Source: Macrostomum hystrix
Taxonomy: Eukaryota; Platyhelminthes; Macrostomidae
Assembly: GCA_950097015.1 (NCBI GenBank)
Contig: CATNEN010000002.1
Coordinates: forward strand, 682,001-746,000
Direction of reading: 5' to 3'
Length of the DNA stretch: 64,000 bases
How positions within the stretch are numbered: position 1 is the first letter of the stretch; each line of letters starts with the position of its first letter. Below are positions 1-12,400 of this stretch, one piece after another. A program made the translations under genes and the position numbers. A model generated the notes under the pieces. That model made no database searches and was not told the DNA's origin. It was given only the letters and a program-made list of their open reading frames with translations.

Positions 1-372
1 CCGGAGTGCCTCTCACCCCAGGCCCGCACACGCACAGAGCTGACCAAACCAGGGGAGGACTTAGATGCCTGAAGGGTAGGGACGAGATTACACATTGGTG
101 CACACCAATACAACGCCCCACCCCATACAACGCCTCACACCCGGCCCAACGCACAAACACAAACACAAACAAGCAGGCACGCAGAAGGCAGGGGTTAAGC
201 TATTTTAAATTAGCTTTGGTTGCACAGAATAAGGTGCATCTCCGCATGTCACTACTTCGCAAACCTCCAACTAAGCCCCGAAATAATCGTGACTTGGAGG
301 GAGGAACGAACCAGCGACCATTGGAAAGTGAGGCAGCGACACTAGCCGCTGACCCACTCACCCCCAGATTAT
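1..372 (-). repeat. Candidate tRNA-derived SINE (family C), antisense
   Basis: Read on the minus strand, the right end has a tRNA-like head: an A-box-like stretch (GTCAGCGGCTAGTGTCGC) and, about 35 bases on, a B-box-like GGTCGCTGGTTCGTTCC. About 300 bases of non-coding body follow and may run off the window. It lies in an intron of the coiled-coil gene. Only one copy is visible here, so the family assignment rests on the promoter boxes alone. The open frame across it on the plus strand is not protein-like. Confidence 0.4.
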
Positions 373-423
373 TCAGTATCCCACCGCAGCCACCATTGTA
401 ATTAGAAACCTGTCTGTCCTCAC

Positions 424-3400
424 CTGCAGCTGTTCGATTGCGGCGTCTCTCGCCGCCAACTGGTCACCGAGTCGTCGACAGGCCGCCTGCAGCTCGGCCC
501 GATCGCCCTTCCAGGCCGCCTCGCGCTGTCCGGCACCCAGTTCGAACTCGGCACAGCGAATTCTCAGGGCCTCCAGCTCTCTCAGCGTGTCCTCCCTCTG
601 CCGCTGCCACTGCTGACTGGCGGCCTCGGCACGACGCAGGCGTTCCTGTGCTTCGGCTGCACATTCACCGGCCGAAGCAAGCTCTGCGCGCAGCTGCTTA
701 AGCATCTGCAAATGCGCAAGCCGATATGTACAGAAAATATCGAAATATTGAAGTTATCGTATTCTGGTTTAATCCGAACTTAGCGCTTTGGAACTACAAC
801 CATGAGATTTGTGGTTTTAATCACGATTGAGAGAAAAGAAATGCCCTTCTATTTTATTTAATTTTCTGAAGTCCTCAATTGTTTTCATTCAATAAATTTT
901 AAGGAAACTAAAATTGATTTTACTGAACTTTTTCATTTCAGCACTACATACCTCCGATCTCTGATTCGCCACATTCACGGCGTCGTCAAACCGTTCCTCC
1001 AACGATTTGGCTTCAGCTTTTAGTCTCAACAGAGAGTCGTGCCGTTCAGCAATCTCGCCCGTCAGCGCGTCTCTTGTCTCCTTCGAGCTGGACTGCAGCT
1101 TCTGCAGGCTGTCAGTCAGTCGTTTTACCTGCTCCTGAAGCTCGGCCTGCTGCGATCGGAGCGTCTCATTCTCGCCGCGCAGTCGGCCGATGGTCGCCTC
1201 CTGACGACCGCCGGAGTCGGCGGACCTGGCTGCAGTGTCGAGCTGCCTCCTCGCCTCGGACAGCTGCTGCTGAAGGTCCTGACAGCGAGCCATGGAACTG
1301 TTCAACTGGAAATTTTCGAGGTTTGACTTGAAAACTTGGTTAGATAAAGTTAGTCATGTGGTGTGTTTGCTGTTGACACTAAAATCAACGTCACCTATAT
1401 TTAGGCGTTCTAAATATATAACAAAGAAATCTGTAAGTTGAGTCAGTATACCAAAATAGCATTGTACGAGTAAAATGTTGGCATTGTAAGAAGTTTCAAA
1501 TTAAGTTTCGTTTCAACAGCTGGTTTTCCGTTGAATTAAATAGACAAAATGTTTGTTATATCAAACCACGTTTAGTAACAGTAATGTGTCACGACAGAAG
1601 CTAAAAATGCATTACATAAGCAAAAATAAAAAAATAGTTTAAACAAACTATTGTCTGATTGCCATGTTAGGCCTTTCAGCACTAAACTTTTGCCAATAGC
1701 ATATAGCTACGAGCTAAACGCGTTATCAAGCTCAAACATAATCTCAAAATCTCAGTGTATATCCCAAATTTCTCACAAAATGTAATAGTACATGTAAGTC
1801 TTTTATTGTATATCACTCACAATCTCACTGTCTATTCCATATATCCTCACTGTCCATGAAACATAAATATGAGTACTTAAAAAGGCGTTAACAAAAAAAG
1901 AAAATCTAAAAGCATTACCTCTCCTTCCTTCTTTTTTAAATTGCCTTCCAACGTGGATAGTTTGTTACGCAAAGAACTGTGCTGAAATCAGGTTTTGTTG
2001 GAAAATAATTATTTTTCTAACTATGCCGCCGCAAAAGTTAGTTAAAAGCACTACGCATTAACATAAAAAATATGCACTTTTAACTATCTGTGTTTTACAG
2101 TTGCAATTAGGTAGCAGGGTATCTAATAGATTTGAGGTATTATCTATTATTTGACAGGTGTTATCTAGGTGTCTAACAGGTGTTATCTAGTTGTCTAACA
2201 GGTGTTATCTAGGTGTCTAACAGGTGTTATCTAGGTGTCTAACAGGTGTTATCTAGTTGTCTAACAGGTGTTATCTAGGTGTCTAATAGGTAATATCTAA
2301 GTGTCTAACAGGTGTTATCTAGGTGTCTAGTAGCTAATATCTAAGTGTCTAACAGGTAATATCTAGTTGTCTAACAGGTATTATCTAGTTGTCTAAAGGG
2401 TGTTATCTAGGTGTCTAAAAGGTGTTATCTAGGTGTCTAACAGGTAATATCTAAGTGTCTAACAGGTGTTATCTAGTTGTCTAACAGGTGTTATCTAGTT
2501 GTCTAACAGGTGTTATCTAGGTGTCTAATAGGTAATATCTAAGTGTCTAACAGGTGTTATCTAGGTGTCTAGTAGGTAATATCTAAGTGTCTAACAGGTA
2601 ATATCTAGTTGTCTAACAGGTATTATCTAGTTGTCTAAAGGGTGTTATCTAGTTGTCTAACAGGTGTTATCTAGGTGTCTAATAGGTAATATCTAAGTGT
2701 CTAACAGGTGTTATCTAGGTGTCTAGTAGCTAATATCTAAGTGTCTAACAGGTAATATCTAGTTGTCTAACAGGTATTATCTAGTTGTCTAAAGGGTGTT
2801 ATCTAGGTGTCTAAAAGGTGTTATCTAGGTGTCTAACAGGTAATATCTAAGTGTCTAACAGGTGTTATCTAGTTGTCTAACAGGTGTTATCTAGTTGTCT
2901 AACAGGTGTTATCTAGGTGTCTAATAGGTAATATCTAAGTGTCTAACAGGTGTTATCTAGGTGTCTAGTAGGTGATATCTAAGTGTCTAACAGGTAATAT
3001 CTAGTTGTCTAACAGGTATTATCTAGTTGTCTAAAGGGTGTTATCTAGGTGTCTAACAGTTGTTATCTAGGTGTCTAACAGGTGTTATCTAGGTGTCTAA
3101 CAGGTAATATCTAAGTGTCTAACAGGTGTTATCTAGGTGTCTAACAGGTGTTATCTAGTTGTCTAACAGGTGTTATCTAGTTGTCTAAAAGGTGTTATCT
3201 AAGTGTCTAACAGGTGTTATCTAGGTGACTAACAGGTGTTATCTAGGTGTCTAACAGGTGTTATATATTTGTCTAACAGTTGTTATCTAAGTGTCTAACA
3301 GGTGTTATCTAAGTGTCTAACAGGTAATATCTATTTGTCTAACAGGTATTATCTAGTTGTCTAAAGGGTGTTATCTAGGTGTCTAACAGGTGTTATCTAG

Positions 3401-6400
3401 GTGTCTAACAGGTAATATCTAAGTGTCTAACTGGTGTTATCTAGGTGTCTAACAGGTGTTATCTATTTGTCTAACAGGTGTTATCTAGTTGTCTAACAGG
3501 TGTTATCTAGTTGTCTAACAGCAAGCCTCACCTCAATCAGCAGTTGCTCCTTAGCTTCGTGCGTTCGTCCAACATCCTGTCTCAGCCCGACGATGACTTC
3601 GTCTCGTCTTTTGAGCTCAGATTTGAGCACGTCGACTCTATCCAACTCCAAAAGTGACTGCCGAGCGCTGGCCAGCTCCTCCGAGTCGCGTTGGCGCTGA
3701 TCGCGAGCTTCGCGTAGCTCGTCTTCCAGCGACTGAATTCGGCGCTCGTACTGGTTGATCTGCGTGGAATTTTTATTTTAAATTTGCTAGTTAGACTACT
3801 GTGAAATTCTTATTAAGTACTGTGTGTAGCTTTTTTAATCATGTAGCAATCTAAAACACCAAAGCGGGAAATAAAAAAAGAAGTTACTAATTTGGTTAGA
3901 AAAATGGTAGCAAAGTTAACCAAAAATAGCAGTCGAGGCCACCAAAACTGGCAGCCGAGGCTATAAAAACTGGCAGCCGAGGCTATCAAAAATGGCAGCC
4001 GAGGCGACTAACAAAAAGCAGCCGCAAGATAGCCCAGTCTCACCTCCTGACCGGCCCGTCGCAGTTTCTCGTCCAGTGCCTGCAGGTTGCGCATTGTGCC
4101 AGCCGACTCGCCGTCGTGGCGAGCTAAACGGGACTGCAGACTGCCTATCAGGGCCTGCTGCTCCATTGACTGGGCCTCGCGTTCGTCCAGCTGGTTGCAA
4201 ATCGGAGTATAGAGAAGATTATGGAAGTAGAGAGAGTAGATTGTGGGAGTAGAGAGAGTAGATTGTGGGAGTAGAGAGAGTAGATTGTGGGAGTAGAGAG
4301 AGTAGATTGTGGGAGTAGAGAGAGTAGATTGTGGGAGTAGAGAGAGTAGATTATGGAAGTAGAGAGAGTAGATTATGGGAGTAGAGAGAGTAGATTATGG
4401 GAGTAGAGAGAGTAGATTGTGGGAGTAGAGAGAGTAGATTGTGGGAGTAGAGAGAGTAGATTATGGAAGTAGAGAGAGTAGATTGTGGGAGTAGAGAGAG
4501 TAGATTATGGGAGTAGAGAGAGTAGATTGTGGGAGTAGAGAGAGTAGATTGTGGGAGTAGAGAGAGTAGATTGTGGGAGTAGAGAGAGTAGATTGTGTGA
4601 GTAGAGAGAGTAGATTGTGGGAGTAGAGAGAGTAGATTATGGGAGTAGAGAGAGTAGATTATGGGAGTAGAGAGAGTAGATTGTGGGAGTAGAGAGAGTA
4701 GATTGTGGGAGTAGAGAGAGTAGATTATGGGAGTAGAGAGAGTAGATTGTGGGAGTAGAGAGAGTAGATTGTGTGAGTAGAGAGAGTAGATTGTGGGAGT
4801 AGGGAGAGTAGATTATGGGAGTAGAGAGAGTAGATTGTGGGAGTAGAGAGAGTAGATTATGGGAGTAGAGAGAGTAGATTGTGGGAGTAGAGAGAGTAGA
4901 TTGTGTGAGTAGAGAGAGTAGATTGTGGGAGTAGAGAGAGTAGATTATGGGAGTAGAGAGAGTAGATTGTGGGAGTAGAGAGAGTAGATTATGGGAGTAG
5001 AGAGAGTAGATTGTGTGAGTAGAGAGAGTAGATTGTGGGAGTAGAGAGAGTAGATTGTGGGAGTAGAGAGAGTAGATTGTGGGAGTAGAGAGAGTAGATT
5101 GTGGGAGTAGAGAGAGTAGATTATGGGAGTAGAGAGAGTAGATTGTGGGAGTAGAGAGAGTAGATTGTGTGAGTAGAGAGAGTAGATTGTGGGAGTAGAG
5201 AGAGTAGATTATGGGAGTAGAGAGAGTAGATTGTGGGAGTAGAGAGAGTAGATTATGGGAGTAGAGAGAGTAGATTGTGGGAGTAGAGAGAGTAGATTGT
5301 GTGAGTAGAGAGAGTAGATTGTGGGAGTAGAGAGAGTAGATTATGGGAGTAGAGAGAGTAGATTGTGGGAGTAGAGAGAGTAGATTATGGGAGTAGAGAG
5401 AGTAGATTGTGTGAGTAGAGAGAGTAGATTGTGGGAGTAGAGAGAGTAGATTGTGGGAGTAGAGAGAGTAGATTGTGGGAGTAGAGAGAGTAGATTGTGG
5501 GAGTAGAGAGAGTAGATTGTGTGAGTAGAGAGAGTAGATTGTGTGAGTAGAGAGAGTAGATTGTGTGAGTAGAGAGAGTAGATTGTGTGAGTAGAGAGAG
5601 TAGATTGTGGGAGTAGAGAGAGTAGATTATGGGAGTAGAGAGAGTAGATTATGGGAGTAGAGAGAGTAGATTGTGGGAGTAGAGAGAGTAGATTGTGGGA
5701 GTAGAGAGAGTAGATTATGGGAGTAGAGAGAGTAGATTGTGGGAGTAGAGAGAGTAGATTGTGTGAGTAGAGAGAGTAGATTGTGGGAGTAGAGAGAGTA
5801 GATTATGGGAGTAGAGAGAGTAGATTGTGGGAGTAGAGAGAGTAGATTATGGGAGTAGAGAGAGTAGATTGTGGGAGTAGAGAGAGTAGATTGTGTGAGT
5901 AGAGAGAGTAGATTGTGGGAGTAGAGAGAGTAGATTATGGGAGTAGAGAGAGTAGATTATGGGAGTAGAGAGAGTAGATTGTGGGAGTAGAGAGAGTAGA
6001 TTGTGGGAGTAGAGAGAGTAGATTGTGTGAGTAGAGAGAGTAGATTGTGGGAGTAGAGAGAGTAGATTGTGTGAGTAGAGAGAGTAGATTGTGGGAGTAG
6101 AGAGAGTAGATTATGGGAGTAGAGAGAGTAGATTGTGGGAGTAGAGAGAGTAGATTATGGGAGTAGAGAGAGTAGATTGTGGGAGTAGAGAGAGTAGATT
6201 GTGTGAGTAGAGAGAGTAGATTGTGGGAGTAGAGAGAGTAGATTATGGGAGTAGAGAGAGTAGATTGTGGGAGTAGAGAGAGTAGATTATGGGAGTAGAG
6301 AGAGTAGATTGTGTGAGTAGAGAGAGTAGATTGTGGGAGTAGAGAGAGTAGATTGTGGGAGTAGAGAGAGTAGATTGTGGGAGTAGAGAGAGTAGATTGT

Positions 6401-9400
6401 GGGAGTAGAGAGAGTAGATTGTGTGAGTAGAGAGAGTAGATTGTGGAAGTAGAGAGAGTAGATTGTGGGAGTAGAGAGAGTAGATTGTGGGAGTAGAGAG
6501 AGTAGATTGTGGGAGTAGAGAGAGTAGATTGTGGGAGTAGAGAGAGTAGATTGTGGGAGTAGAGAGAGTAGATTGTGGGAGTAGAGAGAGTAGTTGTTTG
6601 TTGAAAAACTTTAAGCGAACACATCATTAGATACAGTAAGTAAAAATAGAAGACGCACAATTAGCAATTCGATACGTTGAACTCACCTGCATCTGCATTT
6701 GCCTCAGCCGCTCCTTTGTCTCGCCCAGTTCCAGGCTGCATCGAATGGCCGGATCGCCGTGACGAGCCTGCAGCATTTAGTGGCAGATGAGAGTGACAGA
6801 TGAGAGTGACAGATGAGAGTGACAGGGGAGAGTGACAGCGTGGAGTGACACATGAGTGTGACAATTGATAACGATAGTGAAAGTTTCGTGAATAAGAATC
6901 TAACTGTCGAACATGAAGAGAGAAAATTGATCGTTCTTAAACGAAGTGAGAAAAGAGCGTTCACAGAGTTCTCTCTGGTGGCTTAAATACCACAAAAGCC
7001 ACAGAGATTCTACATGCGAATGTACAAGTCTTCACGAATCTTTACATGAAATATACATTCGTGCATTGTATACGGCTTATAATATTCAGTGAATGCTAAA
7101 ACGAATATAATATGCAGTTACGATGAAGAAAGTAAATATTTGCTACGGCATGGCTACTGGCTTGCTAATACCGCTTCAACAGCATCAACGTGTGGATTAA
7201 AAAGAATGTGAGTGAATAATTTTTTTGGCTATATAAGAACTATAGGAAGTGAAACGTTAAAAATATGTTTTTGGCGAGCTATATACTATAGTCACTATTT
7301 TAGAAATCGATATTTTTTTGTTTTAATGTAACTGATTCTACTTTATTCTACGTTCAAACTTTATTCTACTCTAAGATTGATTTATGCATGCAAAATATAC
7401 ATACAGTATTGCAAACTGACTACTTCACAAATAGTTTAATATTAGTGTTTTTAGAAGCTGTAATTAAATTTAATTAAGTACAAAATTGGTATTTTTAAAG
7501 CCTAAAAATCTTTCTTGCTATTGTCTCTATGTGCCACAATTATTTTTTAAATTAACTAACTTGTTAATTTAAGATCCATTGTGCAACTAAAGTATAAAAA
7601 TAAAGTTATAATTTTTTTCCAGAACATCAGACTTATTTTATCGTGAATTTTATTTTTATCCGTCGAAGCAGAAATAAAATTTAAAATATACTTTGTTCAT
7701 TTAAATATAAATAGTAAGTTTAAAATGCAATCAACGAAGTAAATTTCATGGATCAAGTTTTCATTACTTTTTTGCCAAAAATGCCATTTTACCTCAGGCC
7801 GATCAGTCGGTGTGTCAATCACTGAGGAAATTGCAGATGAATCGTCGCTTCGCTGTAAAAAGTTTTTTGTGTTAAGACGCTTGGGAAATTTCACAATCAC
7901 ACGACTTAATTGCCATAAAATAACTGTAAAATATACTTGCAAAGTTACGCGCGTGAATGTGTCTACTCATAGTAGAATAATCAATAAATAAATAAAACTT
8001 TAGGAAACTGTGTGAGAAGGTTGATGAAAATGGACGAATAAATATTATTATCATGAAACTGAGACACTCGTAATACTGATAAGTGGCTTTTATGAAAGTT
8101 TCAATTGAAGATCATGGTTAAGTTCATATCAATCATACCTGAGTGGCTAGCGGCTCAGCCATGGTCACGTGATGCCCAAAGCGACTCCCATTGGCCAGGC
8201 TGTCCCGCGATCCGCCACCGAACGCCCTTTCGGGATCTAGGGCTAAAAATTTGCCTCTATCGAATTCCCACTTGCCAGTAGTCTGGGCTGACCTCACTGC
8301 CCGCACCAGGGCGTCCATATCGTGCTGAAGGCATGCGTTCTCCTCGCGCAGGTCGGTCAGGCTTCCACTGACTCCACCGGGGCGACCCGCTGATGCCAAA
8401 GTCGGGCCGCTGACGTTCGGTTGCGCGGTCGCCGAATTCGATAACAAATTGCGCTTCTGTGCCACGTATTCCTGGAAGGGAGAGAGAAGGCTTGAGTACT
8501 TGAGTTGCTGCCGCCGAGCTTGTCCTGCTCAATGCATGACAGATTTTAAACTCAACGGGTACTGACTCTCCCTTCCGTCTCTCTCCTCTCCCTTCTGACT
8601 CTCTCCTCTCCCTTCTGACTCTCCCCTCACCCTTCTGACTCTCTCCTCTCCCTTCTGACTCTCTCCTCTCCCTTCTGACTCTCTCCTCTCCCTTCTGACT
8701 CTCCCCTCACCCTTCTGACTCTCTCCTCTCCCTTCTGACTCTCCCCTCACCCTTCTGACTCTCTCCTCTCCTTCTGACTCTCCCCTCACCCTTCTGACTC
8801 TCTCCTCTCCCTTCTGACTCTCTCCTCTCCCTTCTGACTCTCTCCTCTCCCTTCTGACTCTCCCCTCACCCTTCTGACTCTCTCCTCTCCCTTCTGACTC
8901 TCTCCTCTCCCTTCTGACTCCCTCTTCTCCCTTCTGACTCTCCCCTCACCCTTCTGACTCTCTCCTCTCCCTTCTGACTCTCTCCTCTCCATTCTGACTC
9001 TCTCATCTCCCTTCTGACTCTCCCCTCACCCTTCTGACTCTCCCCTCACCCTTCTGACTCTCTCCCCGTCTCCATTCTGACTCTCTCCTCTCCCTTCTGA
9101 CTCTCGCCTCTCCATTCTGACTCTCTCCTCTCCCTTCTGACTCTCTCCTCTCCATTCTGACTCTCTCATCTCCCTTCTGACTCTCCCCTCACCCTTCTGA
9201 CTCTCCCCTCACCCTTCTGACTCTCCCCTCACCCTTCTGACTCTCTCCCCGTCTCCATTCTGACTCTCTCCTCTCCCTTCTGACTCTCGCCTCTCCATTC
9301 TGACTCTCTCCTCTCCCTTCTGACTCTCTCCTCTCCCTTCTGACTCTCCCCCTGTCCCATCTGACTCTTCCTGTCTCCATTCTGACTTTCCCCTTCTGAT

Positions 9401-12400
9401 TTTTATACTGTACAGTTGCTTCCCATTTCGAACGGTACATTCCCCTGAAAATCGAATTCTCTGCATTTTAGTGCAAATAGGAAAGTACATGTAAAAATCT
9501 AAAAATTACGAGTATAAGCTAAAACAAAATAATCTAAAGATAAAAGTGTTTCGTGCAACTTGTAGATCGTGTTGCTAAATTTGCGCAGAATAAAATAATA
9601 AACTTCTGTGTTCCAAATAAAAAGCTCATCATGGAACTCAAATATAAAACCAGGAATGTTCCGAAAAGTTGGTGTCAGGTGGAGGCAGTGGAGTGACAGA
9701 TGGAGGCAGTGGGTGTCAGATAGAGGTAGTTGGGTGTCAGGTGGAGGCAGTGCAGTGTCAGAGGGAGACAGTGGGTGTCAGATGGAGGCAGTGGGTGTCA
9801 GATGGAGGCAGTGTGTGTCAGATGGAGGCAGTGTGTGTCAGATGGAGGCAGTGTGTGTCAGATGGAGGCAGTGTGTGTCAGATGGAGGCAGTTGGTGTCA
9901 GATGGAGGCAGTTGGTGTCAGATGGAGTCAGTTGGTGTCAGATGGAGGCAGTGGGTGTCAGGTGGAGGCAGTGGGTGTCAGATGGAGGCAGTGGGTGTCA
10001 GATGGAGGCAGTGTGTGTCAGATGGAGGCAGTGTGTGTCAGATGGAGGCAGTGGGTGTCAGATAGAGGTAGTTGGGTGTCAGGTGGAGGCAGTGGAGTGT
10101 CAGATGGAGACAGTGGGTGTCAGATGGAGGCAGTGGGTGTCAGATGGAGGCAGTGTGTGTCAGATGGAGGCAGTGTGGGCCAGGTGGAGGCAGTGGAGTG
10201 TCAGATGGAGGCAGTGGAGTGTCAGATGGAGGCAGTTGGGAGTCAGGTAGAGGCAATGTGGGCCAGGTGGAGGCAGTGTAGTGTCAGAGGGAGGCAGTGG
10301 GTGTCAGGTGGAGGCAGTGGGTGTCAGATGGAGGTAGTTGGGTATCAGGTGGAGGCAGTGGAGTGTCAGATAGAGGTAGTTGGTATCAGGTGGAGGCAGT
10401 GGGTGTCTGCTGAAGGCTGTGGGTGTCAGATGACGAATCGGTGTACCATGAATCAAAATTCTAACCCATTTTATAATCTTATATAAGAAGTTTAACACCG
10501 CCACCTTACACTGATTGGTACAGCGACAAGTCGGCATGCTCTGGGCACAAAGGTGACCCAGTTAAAATGATCTGCTGACAGAGTGTCACAAGCAAGACTA
10601 AAATAACTGCTGTGCTGTGACTGCCCAATTGTTTCCTGTGGTGAAAGTGACCGGATAGAATGTACTTTTGGCTGCTATAGAGTCGTTATCGATCTAGGTA
10701 GAGTAATTTGCCTTGCAGCAATAGTGCAGTCTCGGGTCTTCATTCATGTTTACAAGAGGTTGATGCCGACAAAGGAAATCGTGGTATTGTTGTTTTTAGG
10801 TTAAAGAAAAATAAGAAAAAACCTTTTCCTCAGAAATAGAGTTACATACGTACATCAGTCTCTCATATCTAACATTCTGTGATATCGAATTATTAATATT
10901 ACACACAAACTGGTATCAGCTTCATCACACCTGTCACTGAGGTCAGCTTCATCACACCTGTCACTGAGGTCAGCTTCATCACACCTGTCACTGAGGTCAG
11001 CTTCATCACACCTGTCACTGAGGTCAGCTTCATCACACCTGTCACTGAGGTCAGCTTCATCACACCTGTTACTGAGGTCAGCTTCATCACACCTGTCACT
11101 GAGGTCAGCTTCATCACACCTGTCACTGAGGTCAGCTTCATCACACCTGTCACTGAGGTCAGCTTCATCACACCTGTCACTGAGGTCAGCTTCATCACAC
11201 CTGTCATTGAGGTCAGCTTCATCACACCTGTCACTATAACTGAGGTACTTCATCACTCCTGTCACTATAACTGAGGTACTTCATCACACCTGTCACTATA
11301 ACTGAGGTACTTCATCACACCTGTCACTATAACTGAGGTACTTCATCACACCTGTCACTATAACTGAGGTACTTCATCACACCTGTCACTATAACTGAGG
11401 CACTTCATCACACCTGTCACTATAACTGAGGTACTTCATCACTCCTGTCACTATAACTGAGGCACTTCATCACACCTGTCACTATAACTGAGGTACTTCA
11501 TCACTCCTGTCACTATAACTGAGGTATTTTATCACACCTGTCACTTACCTGAGGTACTTCATCACACCTGTCACTATAACTGAGGTATTTCATCACACCT
11601 GTCACTATAACTGAGGTATTTCATCACTCCTGTCACTATAACTGAGGTACTTCATCACTCCTGTCACTATAACTGAGGTACTTCATCACTCCTGTCACTA
11701 TAACTGAGGTACTTCATCACTCCTGTCACTATAACTGAGGTACTTCATCACACCTGTCACTATAACTGAGGTACTTCATCACTCCTGTCACTATAACTGA
11801 GGTACTTCATCACTCCTGTCACTATAACTGAGGCACTTCATCACACCTGTCACTATAACTGAGGTACTTCATCACTCCTGTCACTATAACTGAGGTACTT
11901 CATCACACCTGTCACTATAACTGAGGTACTTCATCACTCCTGTCACTATAACTGAGGTACTTCATCACTCCTGTCACTATAACTGAGGTACTTCATCACA
12001 CCTGTCACTATAACTGAGGCACTTCATCACACCTGTCACTATAACTGAGGCACTTCATCACACCTGTCACTATAACTGAGGCACTTCATCACTCCTGTCA
12101 CTATAACTGAGGTACTTCATCACTCCTGTCACTATAACTGAGGTACTTCATCACACCTGTCACTATAACTGAGGTACTTCATCACTCCTGTCACTATAAC
12201 TGAGGTACTTCATCACACCTGTCACTATAACTGAGGTACTTCATCACTCCTGTCACTATAACTGAGGTACTTCATCACACCTGTCACTATAACTGAGGTA
12301 CTTCATCACTCCTGTCACTATAACTGAGGTACTTCATCACACCTGTCACTATAACTGAGGTACTTCATCACACCTGTCACTATAACTGAGGTACTTCATC

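Noticed and set aside
5935..6660. 241-aa minus ORF with YSLYSHNLLS repeats
   Set aside because: Read-through of the 22-bp array; three units make 22 codons without a stop.
9608..10486. Overlapping ORFs up to 292 aa in all three plus frames
   Set aside because: Consequence of a stop-free 20-bp unit; the same sequence cycles through all frames.
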